The notes under the pieces were generated by a model. It was given only the letters and a program-made list of their open reading frames with translations. It did not search any database and was not told the DNA's origin. From Phenylobacterium sp. (GTDB lineage: Bacteria > Pseudomonadota > Alphaproteobacteria > Caulobacterales > Caulobacteraceae), in NCBI RefSeq assembly GCF_030698145.1, contig NZ_JAUYNW010000094.1:33818-97817 (forward strand): DNA of 64,000 nucleotides, read 5' to 3'. Positions 9,000 to 16,727 of this stretch are shown one piece after another (position 1 is the stretch's first letter; every line of letters starts with the position of its first letter). A program made the position numbers and the translations under genes.

Positions 9000-10220
9000 A
9001 TGACCGCCGCCGCCGCACCCGTCCCGACCAAGCGCTTCGTCGAGCGCAAGGCCGCCATCGTCGGTTCGGCGATCGAGGTGATCAACCGCAAGGGCGTGCA
9101 CGGCATGACCCTGGCCGACGTCGCCGCGCGGCTGAACCTCGTGCCCACCGGGGTGATCTACTATTTCAGGAACAAGGAGGCCCTGGCCTCCGCCGCCTTC
9201 CTGGATGGGATCGGGCGGTTCAACCGGCTGGTGGCCGAAAGCGCCGGCCGCCAGGCCGTCCGCGAACGTCTAGGCGCCTTCCTCGACTCCTATTTCGACC
9301 ACCAGCGCCGCTCGGCGCTGGGCGAATTCCCGCCCCTGGCGATGTTCAACGATGTCCGGGCCCTGGGCAGCGAGCCGGTGAACCAGGCCTATGTGGACAT
9401 GTTCCGCGGCGTGCGGAGTCTGCTCGAGGGACCCGAGACGCTCGCCCTGTCGCGCCAGGCCCTGAACGCGCGGGCCCACCTGCTGGTCTCGGAGGTCTTC
9501 TGGGCGCCGGCGTGGCTGGACCGGCACGACCTGGGCGACTACGGCCGGGTCTCGCGGCGGCTGGGCGCCATTCTCGCCGACGGCCTGGCCGCCCCCGGTC
9601 GAGCCTGGAGGCCGGTCGCCCTGCCGGCCCTGGTCGCCGAGCGCGACAGGCTCGAGACCTCCTGCGAACGCTTCCTGCGCGCGGCCACCCAGCTCATCAA
9701 CGAAGAGGGCTATGTGGGCGCCTCGGTGGAGAAGATCTCCGCGCGGCTGAATGTCACCAAAGGCGCCTTCTACCATCACAACGAGACCAAGGACGAACTG
9801 GTCGTCGCCTGTTTCGAGCGCACCTTCCAAGTCATGCGCCGGGCCATCGACCAGGCCGAGGCGGTCTGCACCAACGGCCTGCAGACCCTGTCCACCGTCG
9901 CCACGGCCCTGGTCGAACACCAGATGACCGGCGCGGCGCCGCTGTTGCGCACTTCGGCGCTCACCTCCGCGCCGGAAGCCTTGCAGCCGCACCTCCTGGC
10001 CAGCTTCGACCGCATCTCCTACCGCTTCGCCGCCCTGATCTCCGACGGGGTGGCCGACGGCTCGGTCCGGGCTGTGGACGCCAATATCGGCGCCCAGACG
10101 ATGACGGCGGCGATCAACGCCGCCGCCGAGCTGCACTACTGGGTTCCAGGCGCCACCCCGGCCACGGTCGCCGAGCTCTATGTCCGCCCCCTGTTCGAGG
10201 GGCTGCTCTCGAAGCCGTAG
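9000..10220 (+). CDS. Tandem TetR-family regulator with two DNA-binding domains, 406 aa
   Basis: Two TetR-type helix-turn-helix domains occur in one chain: the first near residues 10-60 (GMTLADVAARLNLVPTGVIYYF) and the second near 215-265 (GASVEKISARLNVTKGAFYHH). Each is followed by a helical ligand-domain-like region. Ordinary TetR proteins are about 200 aa, so this looks like a fused duplication that could act as a single-chain dimer. ATG 9000 gives a compact N-terminus; a TTG at 8976 is possible. It lies between the IorAB-like pair and the carboxylase. A palindromic operator candidate sits just downstream, at the start of the carboxylase gene, and is the likely target. Confidence 0.88.
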   Translation: MTAAAAPVPTKRFVERKAAIVGSAIEVINRKGVHGMTLADVAARLNLVPTGVIYYFRNKEALASAAFLDGIGRFNRLVAESAGRQAVRERLGAFLDSYFDHQRRSALGEFPPLAMFNDVRALGSEPVNQAYVDMFRGVRSLLEGPETLALSRQALNARAHLLVSEVFWAPAWLDRHDLGDYGRVSRRLGAILADGLAAPGRAWRPVALPALVAERDRLETSCERFLRAATQLINEEGYVGASVEKISARLNVTKGAFYHHNETKDELVVACFERTFQVMRRAIDQAEAVCTNGLQTLSTVATALVEHQMTGAAPLLRTSALTSAPEALQPHLLASFDRISYRFAALISDGVADGSVRAVDANIGAQTMTAAINAAAELHYWVPGATPATVAELYVRPLFEGLLSKP

Positions 10221-10245
10221 ACGCGGGCCATGGCCACGGGCAATA

Positions 10246-10264
10246 TCAAACAAACGTTTGTTGG
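10246..10264 (+). promoter_or_regulatory. TetR-type operator candidate upstream of the fused carboxylase gene
   Basis: TCAAACAAACGTTTGTTGG contains the perfect 14-bp palindrome AACAAACGTTTGTT (10249-10262). It ends 9 bases before the GTG start of the carboxylase gene, so binding would block transcription or initiation. A near copy, TCAAACAACCGTTTGAGG, precedes the gene at 48747. Confidence 0.65.
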
Positions 10265-10273
10265 GATGGATCC

Positions 10274-13200
10274 GTGAAGAAGCTTTTGATCGCCAATCGT
10301 GGCGAGATCGCCGTCCGGATCGCGCGCACCGCCGCCGAAATGGGGATCGCCACGATGGCGGTCTATTCGCAGGACGACGCGGCCTCGCTCCATACCCGCA
10401 AGACCGACGAGGCGGTCGCCCTCAAAGGTTCCGGCCCCGCGGCCTATCTCGACGGGGCGCAGATCCTCGCCGCGGCCAAGGCGGCCGGCTGCGACGCCAT
10501 CCATCCGGGCTACGGCTTCCTGTCGGAGAACGCCGCCTTCGCGCGCGCCTGCGCCGAGGCCGGCGTGACCTTCGTCGGGCCCTCGCCTGAGACCCTGGAG
10601 TTGTTCGGCGACAAGGGCGCGGCCCGCGCCCTGGCGACGCGCTGCGACGTGCCGATCCTGCCCGGCACCTCGGGCGCGACCGCCCTGGCCGAGGCCCTGA
10701 CCTTCCTGGCCGGCCTCGGCGAGGGCGGGGCGGTCATGGTCAAGGCCGTCTCCGGCGGCGGCGGACGGGGCATGCGCCCGGCCCGGTCGGCCGCCGAACT
10801 GACCGAGGCCTTCGAACGCTGCGCCTCGGAGGCTCAGGCCGCGTTCGGCGACGGGTCCCTCTATGTCGAGGCCTTCATGGCCCGCGCCCGCCATATCGAG
10901 GTGCAGATCGTCGGCGACGGCCAGGTGGTCTCCCACCTCTGGGACCGCGAGTGCAGCCTGCAGCGGCAGCGCCAGAAGGTCATCGAGATCGCGCCCGCCG
11001 ACGGCCTGCCCATGGAGACGCGAGAGCGGTTGTTCGAGGCCGCGGTCACCCTGGGCCGCGCCGCCCACTACCGCAATCTCGGCACCGTGGAGTTCCTGGT
11101 CGAGGGCGATCGGATCGTCTTCATCGAGGCCAATCCGCGCCTGCAGGTCGAGCACACGGTCACCGAGGAGGTCACAGGCCTCGACCTCGTCCGTATACAG
11201 ATCGAGGTCGCGCGCGGGCGCTCCCTGGCTGACCTGAACCTCACCCAGGCCGAGGTCCCCAGGCCGCGCGGGATCGCCGTCCAGGCGCGGGTGAACCTGG
11301 AGACCATGTCGCCCGACGGTTCGGCCAAGCCATCGGGCGGGCTGCTCACGGCGTTCGAGCCGCCCTCGGGTCCGGGGGTCCGCGTCGACGGGTTCGGCTA
11401 TGCCGGCTACCGCACCAGTGCGCGGTTCGACTCGCTGCTGGCTAAGCTGATCGTACACGCAGGCTCCGGCGGCCTGCCGGTCGCCGCGGCCAAGGCGCGG
11501 CGGGCGCTGTCGGAATTCAAGATCGTCGGCGCGGCCACCAATATCGGCTTCCTGCAAGGGCTGCTGGCCCATCCGTCGGTGACCGCCGGCGACGTCCACA
11601 CCCGCTTCATCGAGGAGGCCATGGGCGAGCTCGCCGCTGCGGCCGAGGCGCCCAGGCTCTATTTCGAGACCGCCGCGGCGGGCGGCCCCGCCAAACGCGC
11701 TGGGGCGGCTGTCGACGCCAGCGACCCCCTGGCGGTGCTGCACCACGGCAAGGCCGAGACCGCCATCGAGGATGACGAGGAAGACCTTGAGGGGCCGGAG
11801 GGAACCCAGGCCCTGCGCGCGCCTCTGCAGGGCACGGTGATCAGCCTGTCGGTGGCGGTGGGCGACACGGTCCTGGCCGGCCAGCCGCTGTTCGTCATGG
11901 AAGCCATGAAGATGGAGCACGTCATCGCCGCCGACGTCTCCGGCGTGGTGCGCGAGATCACGGTGGCCGAGGGCGACACGGTGTTCGAGGACCACCCCCT
12001 GGCCTTCCTGGAGCCGGTGGAGATGGAGGGCGGCGGCCGGGTGGAGGAGGAGGAGATCGACCTCGATTTCATCCGCCCCGACCTTGCCGAGGTGCTGGAT
12101 CGTCACGCGCGGACCCTGGACGCCGCCCGCCCGGAGGCCACGGCCCGCCGCCGCAAGACCAACCAGCGGACCACGCGGGAGAACGTCGAGGACCTGCTCG
12201 ATCCTGGCAGCTTCACCGAATACGGGTCGCTGGTGGTGGCCGCGCGCCGTCGCCGCAACACCCTGGACGAACTGATCGCCCAGACCCCCGCCGACGGCAT
12301 GATCATGGGCCTGGGTTCGGTCAACGGTGCGATGTTCGCCGAGGACAAGGCCCGGGTCGCGGTCATGGCCTATGACTACACCGTCCTGGCCGGCACCCAG
12401 GGCGGGCACAATCACGAGAAGCTCGACCGGATGAGCGAGATCGCCCTGCGCTGGCGGGTGCCGACGGTGTTCTTCACCGAGGGCGGCGGCGGGCGGCCGG
12501 GCGACACCGAGGGCGGCGGCTTCGTCCGCGGCTTCGAGTTCTGGGGCCGGCTCTCGGGCGCCGTGCCGCTGGTGGGGATCAGTTCCGGACGCTGCTTCGC
12601 CGGCAACGCCGCCATCCTCGGCTGCTGCGACGTGATCATCGCCACCAAGGACTCGGCGCTCGGCATGGGCGGCCCGGCCATGGTGGAGGGCGGCGGCCTG
12701 GGGGTGTTCCGGCCCGAGGAGATCGGGCCGATCAAGGTCATGCAGGCCAATGGCACCATCGACGTCCTGGCCGAGGACGAGGCCGACGCCGTGCGCCTGG
12801 CCAAGCAGTACATCTCGTATTTCCAGGGCCCGTTGGCGGAGTGGTCGTGCGCCGACCAACGCCTGCTGCGTCGCTCGATCCCCGAAAACCGCCTGCGGGT
12901 CTACGACATCCGCAAGGTGATCGAGCTGATCGCCGACACGGGTTCGGTGCTGGAGTTGCGACCCAAGTTCGGCTTGGCCATGGTCACCGCCTTCATCCGC
13001 ATCGAGGGCCGTCCGGTGGGCGTATTCGCCAACAACCCCCACCACATCGGCGGGGCCATCGACGCCGACGCCTCGGACAAGGCCGCGCGCTTCCTGCAGC
13101 TCTGCGAGGCCTTCGACATCCCGGTCCTGTCGCTGTCGGATACGCCTGGCAACATGGTCGGACCGGAGGCGGAAAAGACCGGCCTGATCCGCCACTGCTC

Positions 13201-13615
13201 GCGGCTGTTCGTGATCGGGGCCAACCTGACCGTGCCGCTGTTCTCGGTGATCCTGCGCAAGAGCTACGGCCTGGGCGCCATCGCCATGACCGGCGGCAGC
13301 TACCAGGCCGCGATGTTCTGCGTCGCCTGGCCCACCGGCGAATTCGGCGGCATGGGCCTGGAGGGATCGGTCAAGCTCGGCTACCGCAACGAACTGGCGG
13401 CCATCGCCGACCCCGCCGCCCGCAAGGCCAAGTTCGACGAGATGGTCGCCGCGGCCTATGCGCGGGGCAAGGCCATGTCCCAGGCAACCAGCCCGTCGCT
13501 GGACGACGTCATCGACCCCGCCGACACGCGCCGCTGGGTCGTCTCGGGCCTCAAGGCCCTGCCACCCGTCCCGGTGCGGACCGAGAAGAAGCTGCGCTGG
13601 ATCGACAGCTGGTAG
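10274..13615 (+). CDS. Single-chain biotin-dependent acyl-CoA carboxylase (BC-BCCP-CT fusion), 1113 aa
   Basis: All three functions of a biotin carboxylase are on one chain. Residues 1-450 are the ATP-grasp biotin carboxylase (KKLLIANRGEIAVRI, glycine-rich GGGGRGM, FIEANPRLQVEHTVTEE). The biotinyl domain carries EAMKMEH with Lys546 as the biotin site. From about residue 600 to the end is a carboxyltransferase of the acetyl/propionyl/methylcrotonyl-CoA beta type. The start is GTG 10274, eight bases after the GGATGGA ribosome site; upstream codons in the same frame run antisense to common sense through the TetR gene and were discarded. In most bacteria alpha and beta chains are separate. The substrate is unknown. 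Context of acyl-CoA genes and an adjacent TetR regulator suggests branched or odd-chain acyl-CoA catabolism. Confidence 0.93.
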   Translation: MKKLLIANRGEIAVRIARTAAEMGIATMAVYSQDDAASLHTRKTDEAVALKGSGPAAYLDGAQILAAAKAAGCDAIHPGYGFLSENAAFARACAEAGVTFVGPSPETLELFGDKGAARALATRCDVPILPGTSGATALAEALTFLAGLGEGGAVMVKAVSGGGGRGMRPARSAAELTEAFERCASEAQAAFGDGSLYVEAFMARARHIEVQIVGDGQVVSHLWDRECSLQRQRQKVIEIAPADGLPMETRERLFEAAVTLGRAAHYRNLGTVEFLVEGDRIVFIEANPRLQVEHTVTEEVTGLDLVRIQIEVARGRSLADLNLTQAEVPRPRGIAVQARVNLETMSPDGSAKPSGGLLTAFEPPSGPGVRVDGFGYAGYRTSARFDSLLAKLIVHAGSGGLPVAAAKARRALSEFKIVGAATNIGFLQGLLAHPSVTAGDVHTRFIEEAMGELAAAAEAPRLYFETAAAGGPAKRAGAAVDASDPLAVLHHGKAETAIEDDEEDLEGPEGTQALRAPLQGTVISLSVAVGDTVLAGQPLFVMEAMKMEHVIAADVSGVVREITVAEGDTVFEDHPLAFLEPVEMEGGGRVEEEEIDLDFIRPDLAEVLDRHARTLDAARPEATARRRKTNQRTTRENVEDLLDPGSFTEYGSLVVAARRRRNTLDELIAQTPADGMIMGLGSVNGAMFAEDKARVAVMAYDYTVLAGTQGGHNHEKLDRMSEIALRWRVPTVFFTEGGGGRPGDTEGGGFVRGFEFWGRLSGAVPLVGISSGRCFAGNAAILGCCDVIIATKDSALGMGGPAMVEGGGLGVFRPEEIGPIKVMQANGTIDVLAEDEADAVRLAKQYISYFQGPLAEWSCADQRLLRRSIPENRLRVYDIRKVIELIADTGSVLELRPKFGLAMVTAFIRIEGRPVGVFANNPHHIGGAIDADASDKAARFLQLCEAFDIPVLSLSDTPGNMVGPEAEKTGLIRHCSRLFVIGANLTVPLFSVILRKSYGLGAIAMTGGSYQAAMFCVAWPTGEFGGMGLEGSVKLGYRNELAAIADPAARKAKFDEMVAAAYARGKAMSQATSPSLDDVIDPADTRRWVVSGLKALPPVPVRTEKKLRWIDSW

Positions 13616-13618
13616 GTG

Positions 13619-14977
13619 TCAGTGCGGCACGTAGGTCCGCAGCACGTCCTCGATGATCCGTTCCAGCTGGCCCAGCGTGTTGCAGGTCTTGGCGACGTGG
13701 CAGAAGCGCTCGTAGCGGTGCATGACGCTGTCGCCCTGGCTCCAGTAGCTCTCGGGCTCGGGATTGAGCCAGATCACCGACCGGGCGCGCTTGTGGATCG
13801 TGGCCATCAAGTCCATGCGCGGGTCGGCGTAGTTAGACCGGCCGTCGCCCAGGAAGATCACCGTGGTGTGGCGGTCGACATGGTCCAGGTGGTTCTCGCA
13901 GAAGTCCTCCAGCGACTTGCCGTAGTCGGTCTGCTGGAAGCCGATGCGCTTCAGCACCTCGAAGATCGCCACGTCCACATGCTCGTCGTCGAGGATGTCG
14001 TTGACGCTGATCAGGCGGCCTGAGAAGGCGTAGGCCTCCAGCCGGTCGACCACCTCGTTCAGCGAATAGAGGAAGGTCAGCAGGAACTGCGCCGCCGCGG
14101 CCACCGACTTGGAGACGTCGCAGATGCAGACGATGGACGGCTTGTCGATCTTCTGGGTCTTCCAGAGAATCTCGAAGGGCATGCCGCCGTAGGGCATGGA
14201 TTTCCGCAGGGTCTTGCGGATGTCCATGTGGCCCTTGCGGGCCCGGTTGCGGCGGCGCGAATAGCGGTCGGCCAGGCGCTTGGCCATCTTCTTGACCAGG
14301 GCCTGCATCATGGCCTGGTCGACAGGATCGATGCCGCCCTCGGCGTTCAGCGCCTTCCGCGCCAGCAGCTCCTCGCGCAGCATCCGCCCCGAGCCCGAGG
14401 CGTAAAGGCTGTGCTGGCGCTCCACATAGCGCTGGGCCTCGGCGGCCAGGCGGCGCTTGCCCGCCTCGAGCCGGTCGGCCGCATCGCCCCCGCCTTCCAG
14501 ACGCCGCGCGGCGGAGATGATCGACTCGATCTCGGCCAGGCCCATCTCCTCCAGCAACCGGCGGCTCATGCGCGAGCGCTGGGTGGTCAGGCGGATCTGC
14601 GAGACCTGGGCGCGTTCGGCGGCCTCCTCCATGGCCTGGGCCAGGCCCGTGGCGTCGCCCTCCATGATCATGCGGGTGAGATCGGACTCTGCGGCCTCCG
14701 GCGGCAGTCCTTCCATCGGGTCGCCGTCGCCGCGCTCGGGCGGCGGCTCGGCCGGGGTGAGCGCGTCGCGGGCGAAGAAGGTGTCGAACACGTCGTCGAA
14801 CCGGACCACCTCGTCCGAGGTCTTGGCCAGGGTCGCGCACAGGGCGTCCTTGAACAGCTCTCGGTCGGAGAAGCCGACGGCGGCCACCGTGCGGTGGGCG
14901 TCGATGGCCTCGGCCGGCGAGACTTTCACATCCGCGGCCCGCAGGGCCCGGAAGAAGTCCTCCATGGCGTCCTGCAT
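13619..14977 (-). CDS. VWA-domain protein, CoxE-like, 452 aa
   Basis: The N-terminal half is charged and helical. The C-terminal half has a von Willebrand A-type fold with a MIDAS-like start, VCICDVSKSV (about 280), and a later FLGDGRSNY segment. This matches CoxE-type proteins that work with MoxR ATPases in metal-cofactor insertion or complex remodelling. It is 4 bases downstream of the MoxR gene, so they form an operon. It is convergent with the carboxylase gene with only 3 bases between stops. Its client may be one of the two molybdenum hydroxylases in the window, but nothing in the sequence proves this. Confidence 0.88.
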   Translation of the reverse strand: MQDAMEDFFRALRAADVKVSPAEAIDAHRTVAAVGFSDRELFKDALCATLAKTSDEVVRFDDVFDTFFARDALTPAEPPPERGDGDPMEGLPPEAAESDLTRMIMEGDATGLAQAMEEAAERAQVSQIRLTTQRSRMSRRLLEEMGLAEIESIISAARRLEGGGDAADRLEAGKRRLAAEAQRYVERQHSLYASGSGRMLREELLARKALNAEGGIDPVDQAMMQALVKKMAKRLADRYSRRRNRARKGHMDIRKTLRKSMPYGGMPFEILWKTQKIDKPSIVCICDVSKSVAAAAQFLLTFLYSLNEVVDRLEAYAFSGRLISVNDILDDEHVDVAIFEVLKRIGFQQTDYGKSLEDFCENHLDHVDRHTTVIFLGDGRSNYADPRMDLMATIHKRARSVIWLNPEPESYWSQGDSVMHRYERFCHVAKTCNTLGQLERIIEDVLRTYVPH

Positions 14978-14981
14978 GGCC

Positions 14982-15944
14982 CTAGCCCACCGGGCGGCGG
15001 ATCAACTCGACGATCTGCGGCTCCACCGCGGCGATGTCCTGTTCGAACTTGAGCAGGACGTTGAGCGTGTCGCGCACCACCTCGCCATCCAGGCTGGAGG
15101 CGTTGAGCAGGATCAGAGCGCGGGCCCAGTCGACGGTCTCGGAGATCGAGGGTGACTTGCGCAGGTCCAGCGTGCGCAGGGACTGGACGAAGGCCACCAG
15201 CTCGGCGGTGAGCGTGGCTTCGATGTCGGGAACCCGGCTGGCGACGATCCGCCGCTCCAGGGCCGCGTCGGGCAGGGGGATGTGCAGGTGCAGGCAGCGG
15301 CGCTTGAGCGCATCGCCCAGGTCGCGGACATTGTTGGAGGTCAGGAACACCAGCGGCGGAGTCTTGGCCTTCATCACCCCTAGCTCGGGGATGGAGACCT
15401 GATAGGCCGACAGGACCTCCAGCAGGAAGGCCTCGAAGGCCTCATCCGACTTGTCGATCTCGTCGATCAGCAGGACGCAGCCGTCGTCCTCGCGCAGCGC
15501 CTTCATCAGCGGGCGCGGCTCCAGGAAGGGCTCGGAAAAGAACAGGTCGCCCATGCCGTGCAGCCGGTCCATGGCGTCGTCCATGTCCTTGGCGTCGGAG
15601 AGCTGTTCGCCCATCCGGTCCTTGAGGATCTGGGTGTAGAGGAGCTGCTTGCCGTACTTCCACTCGTACAGGGCCTTGGACTCGTCCAGGCCCTCGTAGC
15701 ACTGCATGCGGATCAGCGGCAGGCCGAGCAGGGTGGCCGTCGACAGCGCCAGTTCGGTCTTGCCGACTCCGGCCGAGCCTTCGACCAGGATGGGCTTCTG
15801 CAGGTGGACGGCCATGTAGAGGGCGGTGGCGATGCGGCGCGAGGCGATATAGCCGACGCTGGCCAGGCCCTGGATGAGTGCCTCCACCGAGGCGAGGTGG
15901 TCGGTGGACGCGGCGGGGACCGCCACGGTCGGGGAAATGGTCAA
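14982..15944 (-). CDS. MoxR-family AAA+ ATPase, CoxD-like, 320 aa
   Basis: Walker A is GSAGVGKTEL (about 56-65) and Walker B is LLIDEIDKSD. A sensor-1-like LTSNN segment is followed by an arginine-finger region, KRRCLHLHIPLPD. MoxR ATPases act as chaperones that activate enzymes or insert cofactors, typically with a VWA partner, and that partner is encoded immediately downstream. The assigned start is TTG at 15944; a GTG a few codons inside is an alternative because neither has a strong ribosome site. Confidence 0.9.
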   Translation of the reverse strand: MTISPTVAVPAASTDHLASVEALIQGLASVGYIASRRIATALYMAVHLQKPILVEGSAGVGKTELALSTATLLGLPLIRMQCYEGLDESKALYEWKYGKQLLYTQILKDRMGEQLSDAKDMDDAMDRLHGMGDLFFSEPFLEPRPLMKALREDDGCVLLIDEIDKSDEAFEAFLLEVLSAYQVSIPELGVMKAKTPPLVFLTSNNVRDLGDALKRRCLHLHIPLPDAALERRIVASRVPDIEATLTAELVAFVQSLRTLDLRKSPSISETVDWARALILLNASSLDGEVVRDTLNVLLKFEQDIAAVEPQIVELIRRPVG

Positions 15945-16102
15945 AGTCTGAAACTCTCAAATGTGGCGCGTAACCGCGCCGGGACGTTCTTCAATCCCGC
16001 CAGTGTGCCAAGCCCGCGCCATCCGACGCAACCCCAATCCCCTGAAGGCGCTTGCAGGTATGCTTTACCGGGGGTTCACACCCTCGCCTTAGATTCCGGG
16101 CC

Positions 16103-16726
16103 ATGCGCATTCTCGCGGCCCTTATCGCCGGGCTGCTGGCCGCGACGCCCGCCCTGGCCGGCGACCTGGCTGTCAGCCTGAAGACCTCGTCCGGCAAGCC
16201 GGTGACGGATGCGGTGGTGATGGTCACGCCCCAGGGCGGAAGCCCCGCGCCGAGGTCGGCCGGGTCCTACCGCATGGCGCAGCAGGGCATGCAGTTCCAG
16301 CCCTTCGTCCTGATCGTGCCGGTGGGGGCCGACGTGGCCTTTCCCAACTTCGATCCGGTGCTGCACCACGTCTATTCGTTCTCGGCCGCCAAGCCGTTCG
16401 AGCTGAAGCTGTACGGCCGCGACCAGAGCCGCCGTGTCCGCTTCGACAAGGCCGGCGTGGTGGCTGTCGGCTGCAACATCCATGACGCCATGTCGGCCTT
16501 CATCCGGGTGGTCGACACCGCCCATGCGGTGAAGACCGACGCCGCCGGCGCCGCCGTGCTGGCCGGCCTTCCGGCCGGACCCGCCATCCTGACCGTCTGG
16601 CATCCCTATCTGAAAGGCGCGCGGAACGAGACCGTGCGGACCATCGCGATCCCGGCCGCCGGCGTCGCGCGCCAGGCCCTGGTGGTCGACCTGCGCGCCC
16701 CGCCGATGCGGCACGGGCCGTACTGA
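16103..16726 (+). CDS. Secreted cupredoxin-like protein (methylamine-utilisation type), 207 aa
   Basis: A classical signal peptide (MRILAALIAGLLAATPALAG) directs export. The body has a cupredoxin-like arrangement: a histidine in VLHHVYSF, then VGCNIHDAM supplying Cys, His and Met, which can form a type-1 copper site. Proteins like this are often labelled methylamine utilisation proteins but their role is unclear. It is followed after one base by a c-di-GMP phosphodiesterase gene and then by a putative outer-membrane barrel gene. It may be the periplasmic input or cargo of that signalling unit. Copper binding is inferred from the ligand pattern only. Confidence 0.82.
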   Translation: MRILAALIAGLLAATPALAGDLAVSLKTSSGKPVTDAVVMVTPQGGSPAPRSAGSYRMAQQGMQFQPFVLIVPVGADVAFPNFDPVLHHVYSFSAAKPFELKLYGRDQSRRVRFDKAGVVAVGCNIHDAMSAFIRVVDTAHAVKTDAAGAAVLAGLPAGPAILTVWHPYLKGARNETVRTIAIPAAGVARQALVVDLRAPPMRHGPY

Positions 16727-16727
16727 C

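Noticed and set aside
10178..13195. Open frame of about 1005 codons on the minus strand opposite the fused carboxylase
   Set aside because: It is antisense to a gene with complete family motifs and has the Arg/Gly/His-rich composition typical of shadow frames in very GC-rich DNA.
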